Below are positions 8,501 to 14,786 of a stretch of 14,786 nt of DNA, piece after piece. Numbering within the stretch: the stretch's first letter is position 1; every line of letters begins with the position of its first letter. Origin of the DNA: Candidatus Competibacteraceae bacterium (GTDB taxonomy: Bacteria; Pseudomonadota; Gammaproteobacteria; Competibacterales; Competibacteraceae); assembly GCA_020445005.1 (NCBI GenBank), contig JAGRHM010000347.1, forward strand, positions 1-14,786, in the 5' to 3' direction. The notes beneath the pieces were generated by a model that saw only the letters and a program-made list of their open reading frames with translations, ran no database searches and was not told the origin of the DNA. The translations under genes were made by a program, and so were the position numbers.

Positions 8501-9906
8501 TCGCCCTGGTGCTGGCGCTGGCCAAAGAACTGGATGTAGAGCATGACTTTGCCTTGAAGGAAATGGCCGACCGGGTGGTTGCGGATATCGGCGTGTTAAA
8601 GCGCTACCCGCAGGCGCGGGTGCGGGATCGCCAGCTCGCGTTCATCAACGGCATGTCCGCCAATGAACGCTTCGGGTGCCTGAATAACTGGGAGCGGATG
8701 GGCTTCGACCGGCAAAATCGTGACCAGGAGCCGGGCGTCTGGATTTCGACCGTGGTCAATAATCGCGCGGATCGCATTCCCCGTTCCCGCGTGTTTGCCA
8801 GTATCCTGGCCGCCGATCTCAGCGCCGACCGGCATTTCCTGATCGGCGGCAATCTTGACGGTTTACAAGGCTACATCCGCGAAGCCTGGGATATTCATAT
8901 TCGGAACATCAGCCTGTGGCCAGCGGGCGCGGAGCAAGTCAGCGCGTTGCAGGTGCTGGAAAAACAAGCTTGCCGGCTGCGCATACCCACCCAGGTCCGA
9001 CAGGTAAGGCAACGACTTTTCGCTCTGTTAAACAGTCTTGGCGTCACTGATCCACCTAATCCTTCCCCGGAATTCTGGCGCGATCCGCTCGGTCTGGAGC
9101 GCTGGCTGGCGAGGCTGGATGTGGCGGAAGAACATCGGAGCGAGCTGGCGGCCCACATGGCTGAAGAAGGGCAGTGTTTCGATGAATATCAGACGCTGAG
9201 GGCGCAGGTGAACAGTAGTGCGCCTGAACAGCATCCTGCATTGAACCAGGCGTTTCATGAGCAGTTATGGCGCTGGTTCGCCCGTAAATTAATCGTGATC
9301 CGCGATCCCCACGCCAGCGGTGAGCAAATCATCGCTCGTATCGTCAACGAGACGCCGCCGGGTATGGCGCATCGGCTCATGGGCATTCAGAATATCAAAG
9401 GGCCGGGACTGGATTTCGTCTACCGCTGGCAGGCTTGGGAAACCTGCCATCAAGCAGGTCGGCAGTTGTGCGACGCTGATCCACTTATCGTTCGTCGTGG
9501 TTTGCAGGAACTGGCTGCTTTTCAGGAATTTGGTTTATTGAGCGAAGGCGAAACTCGCGAGATGTTGGCCCGGGTTCGCAGTCGGGAAGTTGCCCAGAGC
9601 GAATATTTTCAGGCAGAGTTGGCGCTGATTGAATCCAATCTTGAACAGGCGCTCGATGACATCCGCGCCCGACTGCAAACTCAAGCCGGTCATTCTGACA
9701 TTCTGCATCGCGTTGCGGATTCTATCGAGGCGTTCCTTGATGCAGGCGACGCCATTCGCCGACGCCGGATGGCGAACCGCATCTATCGCGATCTTGCCGA
9801 TGAGCGCATCAGTCGCGCTCGCGCCGCGCGCGAGTTGCGCGAGCTGATCCGCCGGCAGAAAGGCGGCTGGCTCGAACAACGACTGCGAAACGGACTGAGA
9901 GGATAA
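5569..9906 (+). CDS. HEAT-repeat/PgsB-CapB fusion: poly-gamma-glutamate synthase-type ligase with large helical extensions
   Basis: The product has 1445 residues; PgsB/CapB is normally about 400. The ATG overlaps the upstream stop (ATGA), with GAGG at 5555-5558. Residues 1-200 are helical and Arg-rich. About 205-415 carry HEAT-like repeats (RVRIAAFHALATAL, PPVRAAALLQIGALL). A hydrophobic segment (about 755-776) followed by Arg-rich sequence precedes the ligase, as in PgsB. Ligase motifs are the P-loop GTRGKSG (795-801), SKTTGC shortly after, WECMG (871-875), NAYPDHEDVQG (898 onward), NGMSAN (1027-1032), NNRADR (1064-1069) and GIQNIKG (1272-1278). All have counterparts in B. subtilis PgsB as I recall it. 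The family joins amino acids, classically glutamate through the gamma-carboxyl, using ATP, together with the membrane protein PgsC. About 130 extra residues lie between 1095 and 1265, and about 165 helical residues follow the domain. The substrate is unknown, and no PgsC or PgsA is visible in the window. Confidence 0.9.
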   Translation: MNAPINPPGAPSLGPRRWREPLKPWLKPSLSTIRQILREGLPPALARAYQGLLEQLARDFQSNWPGARDDPPDWALPVAIHYRLFLFLSHDLEQQSARLGELRRWQSAYGQRYRQAVTEAERQHHLLEFARYLGANRRQRAADRRAVQRWLDYDAIAERCQRRRATGDQRLALVLERLGFLSAGLLKHLSRQHDLFWLWRRLELEARLLPLLAHDGDLRVRIAAFHALATALRELPATGQTLPVAATTLRYLYGAALDQRQAVWIQTEALELLEALDLPSLATVLNARLTRPGGRDDLFIRRRAVLLLGRNLKALPDLATLLPTVQRDPSPFVRQGLAEALPSLPPAAALPVWVHLSRQDDAPPVRAAALLQIGALLRVAPDLAASLQDGLATVLATETNSFVLRVALREVGQVHRQWLEEEPQESQAQAWRESLGPVIVHLHERADRVAVRRWAAQAYEQLWAWATPERRRRLRALAEQIARIPAGGRRRLPRELANDDADLGRLLALLAQDDHGYDLRRNGFGTWLSRGQRLGFRTWRWLHEFRHSATDKRQAFRHTVGRIYHGDLRAPSAILAELAETKVPGEPLFDSDEVGWRPYLPLVDELISCLDQWHRTLRRYTSEGVTEIVAPRALWRRLWARTVLTLRFAEYARLRNWRDGSQQNPAIYLQSIACLGFTFRLLPHGMESGLSLEPDPLVQRFFPIPPDPPTPLPQANMGSKRLRLGQGLILWPAGDWGGLWERFREYFFSVYQNSLFDLSVFLAVVGGLFFGQHVYVNQRIRQARQRRALVMGGWGTRGKSGTERLKAALINALGFGLVSKTTGCEAMFLHAYPFGALKEMFLFRPYDKATIWEQGDVLRLADRLNAEVFLWECMGLTPAYVRILQRQWMRDDLATITNAYPDHEDVQGPAGYNIPEVMAEFIPADSLLLTSEEQMLPILRDAARQLNTRVKTVGWLEAGLLTEDVLARFPYEEHPYNIALVLALAKELDVEHDFALKEMADRVVADIGVLKRYPQARVRDRQLAFINGMSANERFGCLNNWERMGFDRQNRDQEPGVWISTVVNNRADRIPRSRVFASILAADLSADRHFLIGGNLDGLQGYIREAWDIHIRNISLWPAGAEQVSALQVLEKQACRLRIPTQVRQVRQRLFALLNSLGVTDPPNPSPEFWRDPLGLERWLARLDVAEEHRSELAAHMAEEGQCFDEYQTLRAQVNSSAPEQHPALNQAFHEQLWRWFARKLIVIRDPHASGEQIIARIVNETPPGMAHRLMGIQNIKGPGLDFVYRWQAWETCHQAGRQLCDADPLIVRRGLQELAAFQEFGLLSEGETREMLARVRSREVAQSEYFQAELALIESNLEQALDDIRARLQTQAGHSDILHRVADSIEAFLDAGDAIRRRRMANRIYRDLADERISRARAARELRELIRRQKGGWLEQRLRNGLRG
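7690..7724 (+). repeat. Possible degenerate CCCTCTCCC-type dispersed repeat inside the ligase gene
   Basis: A C-rich tract (AACCCCTCTCCCACAAGCG, 7695-7713) followed by a purine-rich GGGAAG resembles the half-palindromic intergenic repeats seen in many GC-rich proteobacteria. It encodes a proline-rich linker (residues about 705-720) directly before the hydrophobic segment of the CapB protein, in frame. A similar C-rich then G/A-rich block lies at 13450-13486. The 3' arm here is poorly complementary to the 5' arm, so this may simply be a proline-rich linker. Confidence 0.3.
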
Positions 9907-9909
9907 CGA

Positions 9910-12057
9910 TCAACCCATCAGATGGCGATAGGTCTGGACAAACTCCTCCGCCAGCATCGGATAGCCGTAAAGATAACCTTGTACCTCATCACAACCCTGC
10001 TGGCGCAGAAAATCGGCCTGTTCTCGAGTTTCAACGCCCTCGGCGATGACCTTCAGCCCAAGGCCATGCGCCAGGGCGATGATGGCGCACACAATGGCTT
10101 CGTCATTGGGGTCGCGGGTAATGTCACGCACGAAGGACTGATCGATCTTCAAGCGATGCAACGGGAGTTGCTTGAGATAACTCAGCGAGGAATAACCGGT
10201 GCCGAAATCATCCACCGCCAACCAGACGCCCAGCGAACGCAGCTCGTGCATGGCGCGGATCGCCTGCGCGGTCTGACGCATAATCAGCGATTCCGTGATT
10301 TCCAGCTCCAGAAGGCTGGGTTCAAGCCCGGTTTCATTGAGTAATTCCGCGACCAGGGTTGTAAGATCGGTTCGTTCAATCTGCCTGATGGAAAGGTTAA
10401 TCGACAGGCGCGGCAACTTCAGACCCTGCGCTCGCCAGCCTTGCATCTGCCGGCAGGCCGTGCGCATGACCCAGGTATCCAGGGTGCTGATAAAGCCGGT
10501 TTCTTCCGCAACCGGAATGAAGCGAGCCGGCAGGATTATACCGTATTGCGGATGCTGCCAACGGACCAGCGCCTCGACCCCGGTCAACTGTCCCGAGGTC
10601 ATGCTCCCCTGTGGTTGGTAATACACCATCAGTTCTTCATGCTCGACCGCTTGCCGCAACGAGGTTTCCAACTGCAGGCGCTCGAGCACCCGGGCCGTCA
10701 TCTCCGGCTTGTAGAACTGATAATTGCTGCGGCCCTGGGCCTTGGCCTGATACATCGCGGCATCGGCATTCTTGATCAGGGTGTCGGCGTCATCGCCGTC
10801 CGTGGGATACAGGCTGATGCCAATACTCGTAGAGATAAAGAATTCGTGCCGGCTGATGTGGATAGGTTGTTTGAACAGTTCCAGCACCTTGCGAGCGACC
10901 GTTCCTGCGTTGCCGGGTTCATCAACGGCCTCAACGAGCATGATGAATTCGTCGCCGCCCATCCGCGCTACGGTATCCTCGGCGCGGATCATCTCGGCCA
11001 GTTGCTTGGCGACCCAGCGTAACAGCTCATCGCCGGCGGCATGGCCGAGCGTGTCATTGACATTCTTGAAGTGGTCCAGATCAAAGAACAGCACCGCCAG
11101 CGACTTCCGGGTGCGCCGGGCGCGTTCGATGCTATGTTCCAGACGAGCGTTAAACAGCAGCCGGTTAGGCAATCGGGTCAGCAAGTCGTGATGGGCAAGA
11201 AAATTTAGCTTCTCCTGGGAGCGCTTCAGCGAACTGATATCGCTGAACACCCCGACATAGTGAGTAACCTGGTTATTCTCATTCGCCACAGCGCTGATGG
11301 TTGACCATTGAGGGTAGACCTCGCCATCCTTGCGCCGATTCCAAACCTCGCCTTGCCAGTGGCCGGTGGTTTGCATTGAAGACCACATCGCAGCATAAAA
11401 TTCGCTGTCCTGACGACCGGATTTGAAGATGCGCGGGGTTTTTCCTATCACTTCCGCTTCTTCGTAGCCGGTGATCTCGGTAAAAGCGCGATTGATTGCA
11501 GTGATCTTTTCCGACGCATCGGTGATCATGATGCCTTCCATCGTATTATCAAAGACGCGCGCCGCTTGCCGTAGCTGTTCTTCCGCCTGTTTGCGGGGAG
11601 TAATATCCCAGTAAATGCCCTGGATACCGACGATGGCGTCTGTTTTATCACGGACGGGCACCTTGGTGACCTCAACATAACGTTTTTCGCCGGTCGCTGG
11701 AACGATGTTTTCCTCGATCATGACAAGGGTTTCTCCGCTGAGCACCTTTTGGTCGTCGGCATTATATTTATCCGCCAGTTCGGGTGGATAAATATCGCTG
11801 GCGGTTTTACCCAGACAGGCGGATAGCGGCAGACCCAGATCCTGGAGCAAAGGGCGATTCAGGAACGTCAGACGGCCTTCACGATCCACGCGGTATAAGC
11901 GCTGCGGCAGCAGATCCAGCATGGCACGACATTCTCTCACGCAGTTCTTGCGAAACGCCGCCAGTTGTTGACGGTGAAAACGAACGCCCAGCAACGCCAT
12001 ACCCCCGGCGCCCAGCATGACGCCGGTCAAAACCGCCCATACAGTAGGGTCCTGCAT
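9910..12057 (-). CDS. Membrane-anchored PAS-PAS-GGDEF-EAL cyclic di-GMP signalling protein
   Basis: The product has 715 residues from the ATG at 12057, preceded by GGAACAGGAAGTG. A TTG at 12096, abutting the dedA stop, would add 13 residues. One hydrophobic segment (about 5-24) anchors it to the inner membrane. Two PAS domains follow (about 40-155 and 165-280; the second has the typical [10 protein letters not shown]). The diguanylate cyclase domain has an intact GGDEF (367-371) and an inhibitory I-site RAED placed five residues upstream. The phosphodiesterase domain has EAL (495-497), EITES and DDFGTG (616 onward). Both catalytic signatures are intact, so it could make or degrade cyclic di-GMP depending on the PAS signal; in many such hybrids one activity dominates. 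It is second in an operon with the DedA gene. Its end lies three bases from the end of the convergent ligase gene. Confidence 0.95.
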   Translation of the reverse strand: MQDPTVWAVLTGVMLGAGGMALLGVRFHRQQLAAFRKNCVRECRAMLDLLPQRLYRVDREGRLTFLNRPLLQDLGLPLSACLGKTASDIYPPELADKYNADDQKVLSGETLVMIEENIVPATGEKRYVEVTKVPVRDKTDAIVGIQGIYWDITPRKQAEEQLRQAARVFDNTMEGIMITDASEKITAINRAFTEITGYEEAEVIGKTPRIFKSGRQDSEFYAAMWSSMQTTGHWQGEVWNRRKDGEVYPQWSTISAVANENNQVTHYVGVFSDISSLKRSQEKLNFLAHHDLLTRLPNRLLFNARLEHSIERARRTRKSLAVLFFDLDHFKNVNDTLGHAAGDELLRWVAKQLAEMIRAEDTVARMGGDEFIMLVEAVDEPGNAGTVARKVLELFKQPIHISRHEFFISTSIGISLYPTDGDDADTLIKNADAAMYQAKAQGRSNYQFYKPEMTARVLERLQLETSLRQAVEHEELMVYYQPQGSMTSGQLTGVEALVRWQHPQYGIILPARFIPVAEETGFISTLDTWVMRTACRQMQGWRAQGLKLPRLSINLSIRQIERTDLTTLVAELLNETGLEPSLLELEITESLIMRQTAQAIRAMHELRSLGVWLAVDDFGTGYSSLSYLKQLPLHRLKIDQSFVRDITRDPNDEAIVCAIIALAHGLGLKVIAEGVETREQADFLRQQGCDEVQGYLYGYPMLAEEFVQTYRHLMG

Positions 12058-12096
12058 CACTTCCTGTTCCGTTTTAGTGTGAAAATGGCCAGCCAA

Positions 12097-12846
12097 TCAA
12101 CCGTTCCGCCCTGAGCATGGCGAACGGCGATAATACCAGAGTATCAGAGTCAACCCACTAACGCCTGTCAGCGTGACCGTAGCGATCCAGGGATTGAGAC
12201 GGCGCAGTGCAATCATAATGAGATGCAAGTTCTCGTCCAGCGTGTAAATGCCCAGCCCCCAGCAGCCGACCCATAATGCAGCGCCAAGCGCATTGTACAA
12301 GCTAAACCGCCACCACGGCATTTCAAGCAAACCCGCGGCAATGCCGTTCAGTTGCCGCAACCCATCAAAAAATCGAGCCATAATGATCAGTCCGCCACCG
12401 TAACGGGTAAAGCCCTGCTCGATACGTTGCAGGTGGCGGTCGCTAATCCGGAAACGACGCAGTAGCGCCTGTCCGCCCCGGCGACCGATCAGATAGCCCA
12501 GACTATTGCCAAGCAGCGCCGCCAGAAAAGCGGTCAGCAGCAACCATTCGATGCGCAATTGTTGCTGGCTGGCCGCGGTCACGGCCCCAGCGATCAATAG
12601 GGTTTGCCCTGGCGCGGGAATGCCGAAACCCTCGACGCCGACCGCCGCGAATACTGCGCCATAGCCATAACGATCCAGCACCGGCTCGACCCTGGCGATT
12701 TCATGCTGGACATCCTGTAACAGCTGGTGGGAGAGCCCTGGCGCTGGCGCGTCGGGAGTCGATGGCGCGGTTTGAGCCATGGCTGCACTGCTTATCAATG
12801 CCCCGTATAACAGCAAATGAATCAATACTCGCATTGGGTCAGGCAT
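12097..12846 (-). CDS. DedA/VTT-family membrane protein with an apparent N-terminal signal sequence
   Basis: The product has 249 residues. The ATG at 12846 is chosen because GAGGA lies nine bases upstream; an internal ATG at codon 5 lacks such a site. DedA-type signatures are visible: an acidic residue with a proline-glycine loop (EGFGIPAPG, 72-80) leading into a hydrophobic AGAVTA stretch, GNSLGYLIGRRGG (113-125), and the arginine-containing MARFFDGLR (156-164) before NGIAAG. About four or five membrane segments lie between 62 and 238. Characterised DedA proteins act in undecaprenyl phosphate or phospholipid translocation and membrane homeostasis; which applies here cannot be told. Residues 5-24 look like a cleavable signal peptide (AMA then Q), followed by a Pro/Ala-rich linker before the DedA domain. 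The GGDEF-EAL gene follows directly, so the two are probably cotranscribed. Confidence 0.88.
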   Translation of the reverse strand: MPDPMRVLIHLLLYGALISSAAMAQTAPSTPDAPAPGLSHQLLQDVQHEIARVEPVLDRYGYGAVFAAVGVEGFGIPAPGQTLLIAGAVTAASQQQLRIEWLLLTAFLAALLGNSLGYLIGRRGGQALLRRFRISDRHLQRIEQGFTRYGGGLIIMARFFDGLRQLNGIAAGLLEMPWWRFSLYNALGAALWVGCWGLGIYTLDENLHLIMIALRRLNPWIATVTLTGVSGLTLILWYYRRSPCSGRNG

Positions 12847-12874
12847 GATCTAAAATCCTCAATAGTTTAACCAA

Positions 12875-12889
12875 AGAGGTCTAACCTCT
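12875..12889. promoter_or_regulatory. Perfect 6-bp inverted repeat in the dedA / DUF1269 divergent intergenic region
   Basis: AGAGGT-CTA-ACCTCT is a perfect inverted repeat with a three-base spacer. It lies in the 66-base gap (12847-12912) between two divergently transcribed genes, where promoters for both are expected. It could be an operator for a dimeric regulator. I see no convincing -35/-10 pair on either strand, and a short palindrome can arise by chance. The ribosome binding sites of both genes (GAGGA before dedA; AGGAG at 12900-12904 before the DUF1269 gene) lie outside it. Confidence 0.35.
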
Positions 12890-12912
12890 AGCTTTTATCA
12901 GGAGACGCGCGC

Positions 12913-13431
12913 ATGAGCAGTATTTTTGTAGCGGTTGCTTACGATGATATGTACCAGGCCCAGGAAGTGCGGTTGCGCCTGTTGCGGATGCAAAAAGAAT
13001 ATCTGATCGATCTGGAAGATGCGGTGGTCGCCGTCCGCGACGACAAGGGTAAGGTCAAGCTGCACCAGATTCGCGATATGACCACCGCCGGCGCGATTTC
13101 CGGCAGTTTCTGGGGTCTGTTGATTGGGCTGATTTTCATGAACCCCTTGCTGGGTTTGGCGGCGGGCGCAGCGGGCGGCGCTATCAGTGGAGCATTGACC
13201 GATGTTGGCATTGATGACAATTTCATGAGGACGCTGGCGGCGGAATTAAAGCCGGGAACCTCGGTATTATTCGTGCTGGTCAAGCACTTCACGCAGGACA
13301 AGGTGCTGGCCGAACTGGAAGGCACAGGCGGGCGCCTGCTGAAAACCTCCCTGTCGCATGAGGATGAGGCCAAGTTGCAAGCCGTGCTGGATGCGGTCAA
13401 GCCGCAGGCCGAGGCTGTTGCGCTTCAATAA
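12913..13431 (+). CDS. DUF1269-family glycine-rich membrane protein
   Basis: The product has 172 residues. AGGAG at 12900-12904 sits eight bases before the ATG. The N-terminal domain (1-55, starting MSSIFVAVAYDD) is a soluble alpha/beta segment with a DDKGKVKLHQ stretch. Residues about 58-98 form a Gly/Ala-rich hydrophobic hairpin (AISGSFWGLLIGLIF, then GLAAGAAGGAISGAL). A second alpha/beta part (105-145, including PGTSVLFVLV) and an acidic helical C-terminus follow. This layout matches the DUF1269 family of small membrane proteins of unknown function, which I recognise by overall pattern. It stands alone, divergent from dedA and convergent with the SPFH gene. No biochemical role can be assigned. 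Confidence 0.85.
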   Translation: MSSIFVAVAYDDMYQAQEVRLRLLRMQKEYLIDLEDAVVAVRDDKGKVKLHQIRDMTTAGAISGSFWGLLIGLIFMNPLLGLAAGAAGGAISGALTDVGIDDNFMRTLAAELKPGTSVLFVLVKHFTQDKVLAELEGTGGRLLKTSLSHEDEAKLQAVLDAVKPQAEAVALQ

Positions 13432-13434
13432 ATC

Positions 13435-13493
13435 AATAACGCCCTTTTCCCTAGCCCCCTCCCAAACACAGGCGAGAGGAGTGAAGAGTTATT
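13435..13493. terminator. Imperfect inverted repeat between convergent genes, possible bidirectional terminator or degenerate dispersed repeat
   Basis: AATAAC (13435-13440) pairs with GTTATT (13488-13493). Between them a C/T-rich arm (13442-13463) faces a G/A-rich arm (13471-13486) with several mismatches, giving a long imperfect hairpin. It fills the 60-base gap between two converging genes and overlaps the last codon of the SPFH gene. Neither side has a good run of T residues, so termination is only suggested by position. The C-rich then G-rich composition resembles the tract at 7690-7724. Confidence 0.3.
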
Positions 13494-14637
13494 ACCCCCC
13501 CGGCAACGGCGGTGGGAGGTGGGCAAACAATGCTGCCAGTTCCGCTACTTCACCCGCTGGGGTCCATTTCGCCATGCCTTGCGTCCACACCAGCGTCTCG
13601 CGGGTTAATTGGCCGGTTTGCGCCTTCTGCTGCAATTCGTCCATTGGGAACGGCCCGGCTTGCTGGTTGTTCACTGCCACGTAGTAGGGATTCGCGACGG
13701 GTAAGGGCGGCGGCGCCAAGGGGGGCGGAGCCGCTTGCGGCGCAGGTTGAGGCGCGGGCGCCGGAGCCGTCGGTTGTTGCGCCGAGCGTCCCAACGCATC
13801 GTTCATCCTTTGCGCCATCGCCAGTCCCAGGCCCATATTCAGCGCCTCGGAACCGCCGCTAGGATTCGCCGCGGCATCGCGCAGGGCTTCCGCTGCCTGG
13901 AACTGGGTGTACTGGTCGAGATTATCGACAATGCCCATGCTGGTGCGCTTGTCGAGTACCGCCTCGACCTCTTTCGGCAACGAGATATTTTCCACCAGCA
14001 GATTGGTCAACTCCAACCCAACCGTTTCAAATTCAGGGGAGATGCGTTGCAACACGAACTGACCGAGTTGATCATAGTTTCCCGCCAAATCCAGCGCTGG
14101 AATTTTGGCCTGGCCAAGGATATTGGCAAAGCGCGATACGACCATGTTGCGCAACTGATTGGTGATTTCATCGGTGGTGAAACGGCCATCCGTGCCGACA
14201 ATTTCGCGCAGGAACGTCGGGGCGTCCTTAATCCGGATGGTGTAGTTGCCGAAGGCCCGCAACCGGATCGGTCCAAACTCCGGATCACGCAGCATCACAG
14301 GATTCTGCGTACCCCACTTCAGATCGGTGAAACGGCGAGTGCTAAAGAAATAGACCTCGGCTTTAAAGGGGCTTTCAAAGCCGTACTTCCAACCTTGCAA
14401 GGTGGAGAGAATCGGCAGGTTATTCGTCTTCAGTTCGTACATGCCCGGTTCGAACGTATCAGCGAGCTGGCCTTCGTTGACCAGGATAGCGACCTGCCCC
14501 TCGCGGACCGTCAGCTTCGCGCCAAACTTGATCTCGTTGCCATGCCGCTCAAAGCGATAAACCAGCGTATCGTTGGAATCATCGATCCATTGAATGACAT
14601 CAATGAATTCCCCCATGAGTTTGTCCCAAAGTCCCAT
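13492..14637 (-). CDS. SPFH-domain protein with C-terminal GYF_2 domain (YdjI-like, 'virion core protein' family)
   Basis: The product has 381 residues. The ATG at 14637 has GAGG nine bases upstream. It begins MGLWDKLMGEFIDVIQW, characteristic of the COG4260/YdjI group. The SPFH (band 7-like) core covers about 25-235, with REGQVAILVNEG (45-56), FSTRRFTDLKWGTQNP (98-113) and a helical stretch to about 285. A Pro/Ala-rich linker (about 289-315) connects to a GYF_2 domain (about 317-371: YYVAVNNQQAGPF, then LVWTQGMAKW), and the protein ends in PPPLPGG. SPFH proteins assemble into membrane-associated scaffolds. In B. subtilis, YdjI acts with YdjG and YdjH to recruit PspA-type stress proteins. A scaffold or stress role is inferred from the family only. 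There is no obvious transmembrane segment. Confidence 0.9.
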   Translation of the reverse strand: MGLWDKLMGEFIDVIQWIDDSNDTLVYRFERHGNEIKFGAKLTVREGQVAILVNEGQLADTFEPGMYELKTNNLPILSTLQGWKYGFESPFKAEVYFFSTRRFTDLKWGTQNPVMLRDPEFGPIRLRAFGNYTIRIKDAPTFLREIVGTDGRFTTDEITNQLRNMVVSRFANILGQAKIPALDLAGNYDQLGQFVLQRISPEFETVGLELTNLLVENISLPKEVEAVLDKRTSMGIVDNLDQYTQFQAAEALRDAAANPSGGSEALNMGLGLAMAQRMNDALGRSAQQPTAPAPAPQPAPQAAPPPLAPPPLPVANPYYVAVNNQQAGPFPMDELQQKAQTGQLTRETLVWTQGMAKWTPAGEVAELAALFAHLPPPLPGG

Positions 14638-14639
14638 GA

Positions 14640-14786
14640 TCAGCGACCTCGCGTGGATGGATTGGGTTGTTGGGCGCGCGCTTGGGCGGACGCGAGCGCC
14701 TGGCGCAATTCGGTCTCACAGGCTTCCAGTTGCGTCGCCGCTTCCTGCCGGCGACGACGCCCCTCGTCGGCAATGCGCAAACTGTC
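14640..14786 (-). CDS. C-terminal fragment of a coiled-coil-like ORF upstream of the SPFH gene
   Basis: On the minus strand one frame is open from the window edge to TGA at 14642-14640, giving 48 residues. It is rich in Arg, Glu, Ala and Gln (RRRRQEAATQLEACETELRQ) and looks like one long helix or coiled coil, with a short Pro-containing tail. The stop lies two bases before the SPFH ATG, and the SPFH ribosome binding site falls within its last codons, which suggests one operon. The fragment is short and GC-rich frames stay open easily, so it could be spurious. No family can be named. Confidence 0.5.
   Translation of the reverse strand, partial: DSLRIADEGRRRRQEAATQLEACETELRQALASAQARAQQPNPSTRGR

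Noticed and set aside
7852..8544. 230-codon minus-strand frame opposite the CapB motifs
   Set aside because: The plus strand here encodes conserved ligase motifs, so the antisense frame is a codon-bias shadow.
9922..11191. Several plus-strand frames over the GGDEF-EAL gene
   Set aside because: They are antisense to an unambiguous PAS-GGDEF-EAL protein and carry no features of their own.
12058..12096. TTG start at 12096 for the GGDEF-EAL protein
   Set aside because: It abuts the dedA stop, but the ATG at 12057 is a better codon, has purine-rich sequence upstream and puts the membrane segment close to the N-terminus. The TTG remains possible.
12847..12912. Sigma-70 promoters in the divergent gap
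   Set aside because: No pair of -35 and -10 hexamers with acceptable spacing was convincing on either strand.

Overview
The window looks like chromosomal DNA of a GC-rich Gram-negative bacterium, most likely a gammaproteobacterium. The evidence is a large signal-peptide-bearing protein ending in an outer-membrane-type beta-barrel, a PAS-GGDEF-EAL protein, a DedA protein and dense gene packing. A Competibacter-like relative is possible, but that is only an impression from overall style. There are no RNA genes, CRISPR arrays, transposases or phage genes. No gene-free stretch exceeds 70 bases.

Region 1 (1-9906, + strand) is a tightly coupled operon: the tail of an unidentified gene, a 1794-residue predicted outer-membrane protein (188-5572) and a 1445-residue protein (5569-9906). 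Successive genes overlap as TGATG and ATGA. The 1445-residue protein contains a clear PgsB/CapB domain, the Mur-ligase-like ATP-dependent ligase of poly-gamma-glutamate synthesis. It sits between a long HEAT-like helical N-terminus and a helical C-terminus, and its ligase fold is interrupted by an extra helical segment. The partner protein has a signal peptide, repeated beta modules, a TPR-like helical middle and a C-terminal barrel, a layout reminiscent of exopolymer exporters such as PgaA and BcsC. My reading is a Gram-negative system that makes a CapB-type amino-acid polymer and carries it across, or anchors it at, the outer membrane. This is the most interesting content of the window. The polymer and its export are inferred, not shown.

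Region 2 (9910-12846, - strand) converges on the first operon with three bases between stop codons. It holds a DedA-family membrane protein followed by a membrane-anchored PAS-PAS-GGDEF-EAL protein with intact signature motifs. Cyclic di-GMP often controls exopolymer production, so a regulatory link to region 1 is plausible but unproven.

Region 3 (12913-14786) has a + strand gene for a DUF1269-type glycine-rich membrane protein, divergent from dedA, with a short perfect inverted repeat between the two. On the - strand lies an SPFH-domain protein with a C-terminal GYF_2 domain (YdjI-like), preceded two bases upstream by the end of a coiled-coil-like ORF that runs off the window.
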